64,000 bases of DNA from Clarkia xantiana subsp. parviflora (taxonomy: Eukaryota; Streptophyta; Magnoliopsida; Myrtales; Onagraceae), in the NCBI GenBank assembly GCA_036873135.1, contig JAPTYO010000020.1, positions 2,348,081 through 2,412,080 on the forward strand, in the 5' to 3' direction. Below the pieces are notes generated by a model that saw only the letters and a program-made list of their open reading frames with translations, did not search any database and had not been told where the DNA came from. Below are positions 1 to 10,944 of this stretch, piece by piece. Made by a program: the position numbers and the translations under genes. How positions within the stretch are numbered: the first letter of the stretch is position 1; every line of letters starts with the position of its first letter.

Positions 1-504
1 TAGATTAGTACGTCCGACACCTGCATTTGTTTGCGAGGGAGGATTCTTACGGAACCGCTTGTCCCCCGACTTTTGCAAGGATGTGAATAGATTAGTACGT
101 CCACATCCTTGTACTGCGGCGAAGTGTGGATAGATTAGTACGTCCGACACTTGCATCCGTTCGCGAGGGAGGATTCCCAATGATCCGCTTATCCCCCGAC
201 TTTTTGCAAGGATGTGAATAGATTAGTACGTTCACATCCTTGTATGATGGCGAAGTGTGGATAGATTAGTACGTCCGACACTTGCATTTGTTCGCGAGGG
301 AGGATTCCCAATGATCCGCTTATCCCCCGACTTTTTGCAAGGATGTGAATAGATTAGTACGTTCACATCCTTGTATGATGGCGAAGTGTGGATAGATTAG
401 TACGTCCGACACTTGCATTCGTTTGCGAGGGAGGATTCCCAATGATCCGCTTATCCCCCGACTTTTTGCAAGGATGTGAATAGATTAGTACGTTCACATC
501 CTTG
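1..504. repeat. 131-bp tandem repeat, 4 copies, paired hairpins
   Basis: Unit starts fall at 1, 131, 262 and 393, and the array ends at 504; it probably continues left of the window. Each unit carries the 12-mer tagattagtacg twice, and both times it sits as the loop of an inverted repeat. One stem is caaggatgtgaa / ttcacatccttg (perfect 12 bp at 207-242, 338-373 and 469-504; one mismatch at 76-111). The other is aagtgtgga / tccgacactt (for example 122-152). The array lies in the internal region of the minus-strand gypsy-type element, downstream of its primer site in element orientation. Confidence 0.9.
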
Positions 505-1524
505 ATGAAGGTATTTCAACTCCTTACATGCGTCGCGCTCCCTCTGTTTTGAATACAGGCATGAGCTTTGCTTAGTCTTGTTTTGATATCTTTTTGATGG
601 CTTTTCTTGTTTTTTGCCCTTTCTGCGTATGGAGCTAGGGCCTTTGTTGGTGACGTATGTGGCTTGTTCCTGGTTTTGGACCGGGGTAGCTTGCCATTGC
701 AAAGTGATTTTTCCTATGCGAGGAGTGAACTTGATATCCCTGGAATGTCTGAGACAGCTGCCTCCAGGCTCCTTCATTGAATGACCCTGCTTGGTAGGGT
801 GTTTGGGAGTGCGAGAGCTCCTGTCTTGTCCCTTGTTGGGGGAACTGCCTGCTTTGCTGTGCATTCCCGTGAAAGGTCGGGGTTTTTGAGATTGTAGGGC
901 CTCTCTGCTGAAGTGCATTCATTGGAGGCGCCTGCGTTGGTGTCAGGGGCATATTTGCTTGTTGCGCGGGAGGGGCGGAGGCGCCCCGTATCCTTGGTTG
1001 TGTAGGGCTTTTCTCAGATGAAGCAGCTGTTCGAGTGTCGCCATTATTTCTGGGGTGACTGCAAGTGCAGCCTGTGCCCCTGGTGCCTGATTGTATGCCC
1101 CAGCATTTGGCATTCCGTATGATTGCTCCTGCGTGTTGAAGGTTTGATGGGCGGAGCCCGGAGGAGCGTGGGTTTGCTGTGTGACCCCTTGCGCGTTACT
1201 CCGAGAGTGTACGCTTCTTGTTGGCATAGACGAGGCGACTGAGGCCTCGCTTTGGCTCTGCGGGGGGTCTCTCTGAGCTCTCTGCGGAGGAGGTCTCATG
1301 CTTGACTCCGGGGTCGGAGTTTTCCTTGGACGTCCTGGTCGTCTTTTCTTTGTCTTAGTCGGCGGTGGCTGCTCGTTGCGTGGGGTCTCATGATTGTATG
1401 CCCCTTGCGTAAGAGGTTTCGTCCCCTGCACTGAAGCCTCCGTGTATGGTGTATGTGTTTTCCATCTTGCTTGTTCGTTTGAGTAACGCAGGCTTTCTGT
1501 TGCGTTTCCCACAGACGGCGCCAA
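451..1524 (-). pseudogene. Broken gag-leader reading frames of a Ty3/gypsy-type element
   Basis: Three overlapping minus-strand frames (943-1524, 635-952, 451-918) encode Pro/Gln/Ser-rich, basic, low-complexity protein with an AT-hook-like KKRRPGRPRK stretch. The first frame has no ATG at its left edge and opens directly from the primer-site-like sequence at 1506-1523. The frame switches at about 943-952 suggest indels in what was once one ORF. I see no CCHC knuckle, protease or reverse transcriptase; these would lie left of the window. The call rests mainly on position next to the LTR and primer site, since the protein is too low in complexity to place by eye. It is unlikely to be a host gene. 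Confidence 0.5.
1506..1523 (-). other. Primer-binding-site-like sequence of the gypsy element
   Basis: The minus strand reads TGGCGCCGTCTGTGGGAA, a sequence often seen just inside the 5' LTR of plant Ty3/gypsy elements. It lies two bases from the LTR boundary at 1526. I did not identify the matching tRNA. Confidence 0.65.
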
Positions 1525-1874
1525 GTGTTTCGACCAAGTTATTGCGGGCTGTCCGCTGGATAACTTGTCGGGGTCTTCAGGTTAGGTGCGAGCTAAATCC
1601 GCTTTCTGGTGTCGCGCGCGGGCTTTAGCTTCGTCTTCCAAATGAGGGCAAGTCTTTCCGGCTCTCTAGTAGATCATCCGTCGACACCTGCAAAGGAGCG
1701 TTACCAAGCAGTTCCCGTGGATAGGGGGGGTGCTTGGCGTGCTCACTCCGACGATCAACATTAGTAGTTTTCTAGAGAGAGAAAGAGAGGGTTTTTAGAG
1801 AGAAGCTAGAGCTTTTTCCCAAGCTTGCCCAAAGTGATTTTGGAATGAATTGAAAATGTTTACCCCCAAGGTGG

Positions 1875-1884
1875 CTATTTATAG
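1875..1884 (-). promoter_or_regulatory. TATA box of the gypsy LTR
   Basis: The minus strand reads CTATAAATAG. It lies within the LTR about 350 bp upstream of the LTR-internal boundary in element orientation, as expected for an LTR promoter. It supports the minus-strand orientation. Confidence 0.6.
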
Positions 1885-2120
1885 GCAACCTTGGACCGTA
1901 AACCGGTTTTGACCCGGTTCAATGTGGAAATGTGAACCGGGATGCAGGGGTAAGCTTTGGGAAAAGGGGCTCTGACGCGCGTCTCAGGCGGCTGTCATGA
2001 ACGGGACGCGCGCGCCTCTGAAACATAGGTCTCGGACACATAGGAGTTAGTTAAAAATCGGGTCTCCGTATACGTCCGAGGTAAAATGGGGGGTGTGCGC
2101 GACACCCCCCGGGTGTGGAG

Positions 2121-2237
2121 CTTACCCGGAATTCCGGGTAAGCCTAGGCCTACCCGGAATTCCGGGTAAGCTTAGGCTTACTCGGAAATTCCGGGTAAGC
2201 CCCCCGGGGATGCCGGGCAAGTTCGAAACTTGCCCGG
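2121..2237. repeat. Cluster of GC-rich palindromes in the LTR
   Basis: A perfect 22-bp palindrome at 2121-2142 (core cccggaattccggg) is followed by an 18-bp perfect copy at 2151-2168 and a diverged copy at 2177-2199. A separate 11-bp inverted repeat with a 3-base loop follows at 2213-2237 (arm ccgggcaagtt). All lie upstream of the LTR TATA box in element orientation. Confidence 0.85.
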
Positions 2238-2336
2238 TTTCCCCCGGTTAGCTTGAAATTGGGTTTCGGACGGGTCTCGTGCGTGTATGAAGTTCAAGTA
2301 ATTAAAACCGAGCCCGAATCACGCGTATGTCCATCA

Positions 2337-3270
2337 AAATCTAAAAATATAAACAAATGTTCTAGTGCAGAGAATATTTAAAGGAAAAGCTAAAACTGAA
2401 TGTCCAGACGGTTTATGATACCTTGACGAAGAAAGAATGAAGTTACGTTAGTTACTTACTAAATAGGCTTTATTTTATTTTATATTCATTTAGTTTAAGT
2501 ATAATTAAATTATTTAAGTTGTAAATTGTTGAATTAGAGTAAATAACTAGGGACATTCGTGATTTTTTGAAAAAAGCCCTAGCCCTATCCCTAGTTGGGA
2601 GTAAAAGTCCCTTCCATGCGGGCTCGGGCCCAATTTCGGAACGGGCTTTTCGGGACGGGCTATGGCGGGTTTTTCGGGAATTAAGGTTTGTCGGGTTTTT
2701 TGTTCTGCCCTAGCATACATTGAATCTCGAACGACCCGAAATTTGCTTGCTTTTTGGATTGGATTAACCGAAATTTTAATTACAATTAATTGCATACAAT
2801 GGATCTGAACGATCTGAAATCAGCGAAATTTTAGTTTCTATTAATCGCATACATTGAATCTTGAACGGTCTGAAATCATTGAAATTTTAATTGCGATTAT
2901 CTACATAAATTGAATCTTGAACGGTCTGAAATCTACTTGCTTTTTGAATTGGATGAATCGGAAATACGACCGGTCCAACTTTGAACCGGTTTTAACAACA
3001 ATACTAAAGACTGATGTGACGGCTCCAATTTGCTTCTCTTATTCTATTTCCTTCGGAATTTATAGAAAGATATGCCCAACTAACATTACGGTAATTAATC
3101 CTCGATGAGAAAAGAAATTTGTGAAGTAAATTTAAATTACCGGTTCTATACAACTTTAAGAAATTTTATTTATTTTTTTGTTTTTAAAGATGCTTGTGAA
3201 GTAAATTACGGTAATTAATCCTCGTTTTTTTTTGGCTAACAATTAATCCTCGATTAGAAAAGTAATTTGT
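2337..3270. other. Intergenic spacer with degenerate repeats
   Basis: No gene is seen. At 2560-2710 there is a G/C-rich repeat fragment (gggctcgggccc, ttcgggacgggc) that resembles the sequence at the far right end of the window. At 2711-2970 there are about four degenerate copies of a 57-80 bp unit built on cattgaatcttgaacg and ctgaaat. A short duplicated stretch (acggtaattaatcctcg) occurs near 3089 and 3206. The ubinuclein promoter and 5' UTR should lie in the right end. Confidence 0.6.
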
Positions 3271-3485
3271 CACTACAGTGTCAGGCGTTGTTCTTTCTTT
3301 CCCATCCTCCGTCCCGCGCAAGCTTCGTCTTCTTCTCCATCGTCTCTACCTCCGGTAATCGTCTGCATTGATTAGGGCTATCACTCCCCCACAACCCTAA
3401 TCTTGCTCTTTTCTGTGCGTTATTCTGTGACCTCGGCTGTAGAATCACCTTGGGCTCCGTACCCGACCGACCCGTACTGTGCTCC

Positions 3486-6400
3486 ATGGAGGTGGTCGAG
3501 AAGGCGGGCGGCGGCGATTCCTCTTCTAGGGTTACCCCCTCTTTTGTCAAGTCTGGAGACCGCCAGATGTTCACGGTGGAGCTCCGGCCAGGAGACACCA
3601 CAATTGTGTCATGGAAGAAGCTCCTCAAGGACGCCAATAAGGTCAACAGCGGATCCGCCTCCGCCACCGTCGCCGATCCTCCGGCTGCTGCCCCAACTGC
3701 AATGCATTCGGCGCTCGAGCCTCGAGCAGTCCAGGTAGGTATTTGTGTTTTCCATATACTTCTTTATCAGTTGAATTTCTAAGTTTAACCATGTCAGTAT
3801 TAAGTTTTGTCTTGGTTTATAGTAAAAATGGCATGAATTGTGCATCCTTCTTACAGTAGTCCATAAAGAGTAAATTGAGAAAGTGCTGCTTCGCATAGTT
3901 TATGGGTATATACGGGATTGGATGCCTTTTCATGGATCAGTTATCAGAAGGTTCACAGACCTGATTTGAGTATTTTGCTATTTATTTTTTTATGGCTGGT
4001 TTTGAAGGATTGTAGGAAACAAACTTGATGGAATTTAACAGGTAGAGCAAGTACCACTTTCACTAATGTAAGCCCACCACTAGTTACTGGATCCACCAAC
4101 CTGAGAAGAACTTTATGAAGTTATGGAATCCAATGTGATTGGAGTAGTTGTCAGTTGCAGTGGATGTCATGTGAATGCAAGAATTAAACTTACATGGCGT
4201 TGATATTTGGGAACTTTACAACTTGTTCGATAATGGGTACAGGAGGGATTACTATCCTGTAATTAGTAGTAAAGAACTTACTTGAAGATTCATTGTAAAT
4301 TTCTGACTATGCTGTCGCTAAGTTACACCTCTGATGTATTTCTTGAATGGTTTTAGTCGCATCCGGCGGAACCAGAACCCAAAGATGCAGCTCAACCGAA
4401 CCGCTATAGTGCCGTCATTGAAAAGATTGAGCGGTTGTACATGGTACTGTAATAAATTTGCATACTAAAGTTGCCCTTGATGTTTGTATTTTTATTAGTT
4501 TCCTTGTTTACTTTGAAATACTATGACGTGCATTCAGTTAGAATGAAAATGTTCGTATGTGCATTTTTCTTTTAGGGTAAAGACAGTAGTGATGATGAAG
4601 ATCTCAATGATATTCCAGATGATGATCAGTATGATACTGAAGACTCATTCATCGATGACGCCGAGTTGGTATGCTCCCTCCCTCATACTGTTATTGTTGA
4701 CATGGACCTTCCCTCTATCTACATATTAGGCAAATAAAGTTACTGTAACTATTTTTCTTCAGGATGAATATTTTGAAGTTGATAAGGCAACAGTAAAACA
4801 TGATGGGTTTTTTGTCAACAGAGGGAAGCTAGAATGCATGTGAGTGTCTTGTTTCCCCCTTCTTTTAGTTAAGCTTTTCTTTATTCGGATCTCTTTGGAG
4901 GTTCAATCCTAGGCTTATTAGCAAGAAATGTATTGCTCATGCCACTACTCCAACAATCTTCTTCTTCCTACATCCCAAAAAGGTTCTTATTTTATGTGTG
5001 CTCGTGATTGCAATGTCTACTTTTTCAGACAAATGATTAAGTGGTTGTGCTGCCTTCAGTCGCCGTAGCAGCTCTTAGACCAAACTAAAAGGAAAATTAT
5101 CCTTATGCATAAGAGCTCCCTGTCATATGGTTTGGTTATCCTGCCTTTGAATGTTTGTTGTATGCTATAGCTATGTGGTATATTGCTATGCAAGAGATCT
5201 TTTACTAAGGAACACACTGTATCTGCAAAGCCATGAGAGTGCGACCTTGATAATGATCTTACAAAATGGCTGGAACATATGTTGTGAGAAGTTCTAGAAG
5301 TTTGTAACTCCTTGTTATACTTGGTCATAAATCAACGTAGTAGGGTTCATTATTTTTCACCAATTGCTTCCTTTTGAATTGAGATAATGCTTCTTGCATG
5401 AATTAAGCATACAGTTAGCTCTTTGTAGTGCACATTAGGATAAACTTCTGGAAATCTTGATTTTGATTCAAGTTTTGATCTATTATTTATTTGCATTTTT
5501 CTTTGCACAGAAATGAGGCTGCAGCACAGCCAGACCAGCAACAGAAGAAAAGGCGGAGAAAGGACCTGTTTAAGGGTAATGGCGAAAAGGTTGATGGAAG
5601 TATGCCCAATAAGCACGTTAAAACGGGAAAGAATGCCACTAGGAGGGTTGCACCTCAGAGTGTCTCAATGATGGCAAAGCATTATGAAGATGGTAGGTTT
5701 CCAAGTCAGGTTGACATCTCTGGAAGTGGTTCAAAGAAAAAATCTGCTGACGATAGGGTTATGCTGATTTTTTCTTCCTCTACAGAGGCTGCAAATGGTG
5801 ATGTCCCAACAGCTTTCGCAGAGAACAGAAGTGCAGAAAAACAAAACAGTGGGGTCACACAACATAGAAACGTAACCAACAAAGTGAAAGATTCAAGTGC
5901 ATCATTAGATTCTACGCATCAGAAGAAGTATCATGATAAAAGTTCTCCCGCTCAATCAAAATCACAATCTGGAAAAATATTAGGTAGTTCAGATGAGATA
6001 GAGTCCTCAAAACGTTCCAGTCAAAAACACGGCATGAGAGATGTTCCCGATTTGAATATGCTTGACAGCAGACACGCTGAAACATCGGTTAGTTCTCATC
6101 ACCAGCAAGTTTTGGGAGAGATATTGACTTTTGTTTGAGAGAAAAAATTCTAATGATCCTGATATTCTTTCTATTCCTTTACCAAGTTTTTATAGTTTAC
6201 CAGCAGCAAAGTGTGATAATATGTACATATGATACTTGAGTTTACTCTAGATTTGTAAATTGTGCAGAGGACATTGCATGCACATAGAAAAGATGGTTCC
6301 GCTGTAAGACCAAAAGGTTCCCTGCTCGAGAAGGCCATCCGAGATTTAGAGAAGATGGTTGCAGAGTGTAAGTACAATATTTACAAGATGTCAATGTAAT

Positions 6401-9400
6401 AGCAGACTCATTTGACGTCTTGTGCGAGTTGATGATATTTCTCGTTTGCAAAAAATTACAGCAAGGCCACCAACTACAGAGAACCAGGAAGGTGATAATT
6501 CATCCCAAGCAGTGAAGAGGAGATTGCCTAACGAAATGAAGCTGAAACTTGCTAGAGTTGCTAGACTGGCGGTATTGAATAAAAACTCAACTAATTACAT
6601 TACTACAGCATTATTTTTCCCTCTATACTTTTAGTTAGAATTCCAAAGATCCTTGATTACTCACTTGGTTTTGAGTCTCTTTTGTATACATGGCTCGTAG
6701 TTGGTCTTGAAAGCCGCTTACTCCCTGTTCCTTATTTGCTAAGATTGGAAACATAATCTTATCTTTCTTCTTTAACTATGGTAGCAGTCAAGTCATGGGA
6801 AGATATCCAAGGAGCTTGTAATCCGTCTTGATAGTATTCTTGGTCATTTGATACAGCTGAGAACATTAAAGGTATGTAAAGCTATGCTGTTAATATCTTC
6901 TAGTGTTCATTAGATTGATGTTCCTGCATCCCAATCAATTCGAAAATGGTTAACAATGATTAAGCTGAATCTATGTTTCTCTTGCTCCATATTATTTGAT
7001 TCTTTTCTCATGCTAAGTTGATGTTTTCAATGGTGTATGTCGAGATGAACCTTGAGTTTCCCCTTTTTAAGGAGATCATCCTTAATGTAAAATCCTACTT
7101 TTCAATGAGCAAGTTTTCAGTTTAAAAATGATGTATCATTCTAGTGAAACTCTGGACGTGGGATCTTTTTCTTGATACGTTGTGAATATGTTATACATAA
7201 TGTGTTAAACATGAAGATATTCTGTATGTTGGATCTAGAGGTGTTGTCCTTAGTGATTATAAATATTTTATTTTTAGAATTATACCGGCTCTATCTCCCG
7301 GCTGCTTTAAACTGTGGTCCAAATATATGAGCAGATGTGTTCTGGATCTCTAGGAATGTGAACACATCAAATCTTTCAACTTCAAGTTCTTCTCAAAATG
7401 GTTGCTCAAGTCTAAAGTCTTACAGATCCCTGTTTTTCATAACAGTTTATTGGTGTTTGATGTTCTTCTACTGAATATTCTCTTTAACTTCAAATTAATT
7501 TGTGATTTTTGTTGCATTTTCAGAGAAATTTGAAAATCATGGTCAATATGAGCCTATCTGCAACGCAGGAGAAAGAAAGTAGGTTTCAGCAAATCAAGAA
7601 AGAAGTTGCTGATATGGTTAAAATAGGTGTTCAATCTTTGGAGTCTAAGGTAAGTTTCTCCTTACAATTCATGACTGCCATGTGTGCTCTCGATTCTGTT
7701 CAAGTATTAGTATTAGTCCGCTCTGTTTTTTAGATTCTGGAAAACCCCAAACTTTGAACTCTTTTAATGTGTAGTGAGAATTGGTTTTACTTGTATTTCA
7801 TGTATGAACTGTTCTTTTAGCCTTTAGAGTACATCATATGGAAGGCTTTACTTAATTTTCTGGATGAAATTTTAGCCCCCGATTAGTTTATCATTCGAAA
7901 GATAAAGTTCTTAAACCCTTCAGATTGATAGCTTTGGTTGAGCATGTAATTATAAATAATTTTCTGTTAGGTACTTGACCTGCAGGCTGGCGCTTCCGAT
8001 GACTTTCAAGATTACGGCGGTGCTGATAGAAGGAAATATCAAATGGATGCTGCAATGGAGGACAAGATCTGTGATCTCTATGATCTATATGTTGATGTAC
8101 ATTACCGAACTTGCACTATCTTTAACTTCCTTGATCTTTTGAAGTACGTGGTAAATTTTGCTAAATTAATGGATGTTATCAGGTTATGGACGAGGAAACC
8201 GGTCCCCAAGTGAGGAAGTTATACGCCGAGGTACACCAAACACAAATGATAATAATTTTTTTTAGTGATATATATAACAGTAATCGGTTCATATTCTTGT
8301 CCATACCTTTTGACTTTGAGTTTTATGAAATGCAGCTTGCAGGACTGTGGCCGAATGCATTGATGGACAACCACGGCATCAAGCGTGCAATTTGCAGGGC
8401 TAAAGAGAGGAAGAAGTCTCTGTACAACAAACACAAGGTATGTGAATTTCTAAATTTCTCTTAGTTATATATAGGGTTAAGAACCTAAAAACAGTCCCTA
8501 CTATAGGCCGTGTTTTGCTAATCGCTGTCCCAGATCTAAAATGTTGATATTTTGTGTCCCAAATATCAGATTTGTTACTCCACTTTTTCTCTTAAATTTG
8601 ACGAAACAAAGACATGTTTTCTAAGTATCAAATTTGATACTTCGGAAAAGTGGAAAACAAAATGTTTTTGTTGCTTAAAACGTCAATTTTAATGTCAAAA
8701 TCAGTGCAAAAAAGTGGAAAGCAACAAATTTGATAGTTGAGACACCAAATATCAACGTTTTAAATTTGGGACGCAACATAACCATGAGCAACAAATCTGA
8801 TACTTTGGAAAAGTGGAAAACAACATGTTTTTGTTGCTTAAAACGCCAATTTTAATGTCAAAATCAGTGGAAAGTAACAAACCTAATAGTTGAGACACCA
8901 AATATCAACGTTTTAAATTTGGGACGCAACATAACCTATTGTTGACTTTTTGTTAGATTCTAAACCCTTAAATATAATATACATGATAATAAGTAGCTTA
9001 GTATTCAGAAATTTCATTCTCTTTTTTAGGCAGAAGAGAAAATACAGAGGAAGAAGTTGTTGGCACCAAAACCCGAGCCAGCAACTGTTCGTGCTGACTC
9101 GGGCTCAGGAGGAGCTCAGCCACAGCCACAGTCACAGCCTAATAATGGATCAGTAGCTTCTGAGATGACTGCCCCGGTTTCCACATCAGGAAACAAGGCA
9201 ATTCCTGCACGGGTCCCGGTCCCACCGAGCATTCCCAATGTGGAAAGAGCGAAGAACGACAAGGGCAAAGGAGGCACCACCAGCCATTCTGGGGATGAAG
9301 CAAGGTTGTCCGAAGCAATAACAGCAAAAAAGAAAGCAAAGAGAAAACCAGAAGTGGACTTGAATGAAATGCCTGCAGTGGAGAAGAAGTTGCAGAAGCC

Positions 9401-9458
9401 AAAGAAGATAACAACTAGTAGTGGGGTCCACAAAGCCGATCCTTTAACCGGGCTTTGA
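3486..9458 (+). CDS. UBN: Ubinuclein-type histone chaperone subunit (HIRA complex)
   Basis: Ubinucleins are the plant counterparts of yeast Hpc2. They work in the nucleus with HIRA to deposit histone H3.3 independently of replication. Coding exons: 3486-3734, 4357-4443, 4576-4668, 4763-4839, 5511-6087, 6268-6367, 6462-6571, 6785-6871, 7524-7649, 7986-8096, 8183-8230, 8336-8437 and 9030-9458. All phases close and give 731 aa, close to what I recall for the Arabidopsis proteins. The conserved N-terminal block (RQMFTVELRPGDTTIVSWKK) is followed by the Hpc2-related domain at about residues 98-169, with the acidic DSSDDEDLNDIPDDDQYDTE run. The helical middle domain falls at about 410-590, and the tail is basic and low in complexity. 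I chose the ATG at 3486; the frame upstream has only a TTG. The last intron carries a foldback element. Which plant paralogue it matches cannot be told. Confidence 0.93.
8474..8967. mobile_element. Foldback MITE in the last ubinuclein intron
   Basis: The ends are inverted (gggttaagaacctaa at the left, ttagattctaaaccc at the right). They are flanked by near-identical 9-mers, ttatatata at 8465-8473 and ttaaatata at 8968-8976, which fits a Mutator-like target duplication. A segment of about 155 bp is present twice inside (about 8620-8788 and 8790-8935), sharing caccaaatatcaacgtttta. It is noncoding and lies wholly in intron 12. Confidence 0.75.
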
Positions 9459-9976
9459 TGTGTCCGACTTGACTAGACTCAACTTGACCCCCTACTTCCT
9501 GTTTTGGGAGGAGTATAGATGATTCAATCAGAGTTTGAAACAAAGAGGAAGGTCTGTAACTGAAGGCTCCCTTTTGCTTTTTTTGGTTTTGACTTGTTCT
9601 TCTGCCTTGAATCCTAGCAATTAGCCTTACCAACTTTAGTTATTTGACTAGAAGATTGTCACATTTGAGAGCTGTAAATTATCTTTATTAATAGAATTCT
9701 TCTTAGTTGTATATTTTTCAAGAATTGCTTCCATTAAGGATTACTGGTGGTGTGCAACACATATAAGGGTGAGGATGAGCAGTTCTGAGTACAGGTAAAT
9801 TTTAGGGTATCCCCATAGTAGACCAAATGCTAAACCGTTCTTAACATCAATTTATTCAAAACCGTTTGAAACTGATCAGTTTTAGGTACTTTTGGAACCA
9901 GTTACATTCATGAAAATCTTTTACAGTAATTGAACAGAGATGATTAGTAACTTAATAAATAAATATTTAATTATAT
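9459..9976. other. 3' UTR and spacer after the ubinuclein gene
   Basis: This is presumably the 3' UTR, with an AATAAA-like attaatagaatt region near 9690, followed by unremarkable AT-rich sequence. I see no gene here. Confidence 0.5.
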
Positions 9977-10535
9977 GGGTTAATAACAAATAAATTGTCT
10001 GAGGTTTGATGTATGTTGAAATTTGGTGTCTGAATTTTAAAGTTTTGAAATGGATTGTCTGAGGTTTGAACTTTGTGGAAATTTGGTTTTCCGTCCAAAA
10101 TTGCTGTTAATTTTGACAGAACTTTGTGAAAAAGTCGGAATTTCCCTTTCTATCAAATATGAAGTGACGAAATTAACCTTAGAGTCAAAACAAACACCAG
10201 ACTCCAACGGCCACCACCAAACTCCGGCCGGCCACCACCCTACTCCAGTTGGCCAACACCCAAAAACCTTATAGTTGTTGATTTAGCTAGGAGGGGTAAT
10301 TTCGTCGCTTTCCCTAGGTAATGGAATGTCAGATTTTTCATGGAGGACATTTTTGGAATACCATTTTATCGAGCTCACGTGTCGGTCACGTGGTATACTT
10401 CCATTAGACTTAACCCCAAAATAGACAGAGACACCAAATTTTAACAAACACAAAACCTGAGACAGTCAATTTCAACGACGGACACCAGATTTCAACATCG
10501 GCCAAATCTCAGACAGTTTATTAGGTTATTAACCC
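9977..10535. mobile_element. Intergenic foldback MITE
   Basis: It begins gggttaataac and ends ggttattaaccc. The 6-mer ttatat flanks both sides (9971-9976 and 10536-10541). The arms share the ctgaggtttga and atttggttttccgtcc motifs seen in the elements at 12866, 22260 and 23912. The core has a short ccggccaccacc stretch that looks like a small version of the GC-rich core at 22490-22940. The reading frame at 10050-10274 is an accident of this element. Confidence 0.75.
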
Positions 10536-10944
10536 TTATATATGTATATATATACTAAATGGTTATAGTTTTGAGTATTTGAATACCCGAATGTTAATCC
10601 CGGAACCGAAAGTACCGTCCTGAAATTTTATCTAAGAATCGTACTAGAACCATTTACCTCTACCAGAACTTACCCAAAAATCCGGTTATGATTCGGTTCC
10701 AGATCCAATCATATATGTTGTTCACCCCTAATAATGGGTTAAATAAGGAAGGAGAATGGATGAAATATTTCATTCACGATATAATTATAGAGCAACAAAT
10801 CATACTACTTACTGCGTTTCTCATCAGATAATTCTGTTTTTCTAAAACTGTGCAATACTACAACAGTGCAAAAATACCTTTTTGAGTTGAGAGGTTCACT
10901 GCATACCATCAATTAGTAGAGTGTAGTCCTGTCTCTGTGTATGA

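Larger units (their letters stand above)
1526..2336 (-). mobile_element. 5' LTR of a minus-strand Ty3/gypsy-type retrotransposon
   Basis: This is about 811 bp bounded by TG and CA, directly next to the primer-site-like sequence. It contains a TATA box in minus orientation (1875-1884) and a cluster of palindromes (2121-2237). The 1526 boundary is well supported by the primer site. The 2336 boundary is only the nearest reasonable TG..CA end, because the second LTR lies outside the window and no target duplication can be checked. Confidence 0.6.

Noticed and set aside
1..504. Possible CRISPR-like repeat array
   Set aside because: The unit is 131 bp and almost identical throughout, with no variable spacers; it is a minisatellite in a plant retroelement.
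9116..9433. Three minus-strand frames opposite the last ubinuclein exon
   Set aside because: They are shadows of a low-complexity coding exon whose plus-strand frame splices cleanly into the gene.
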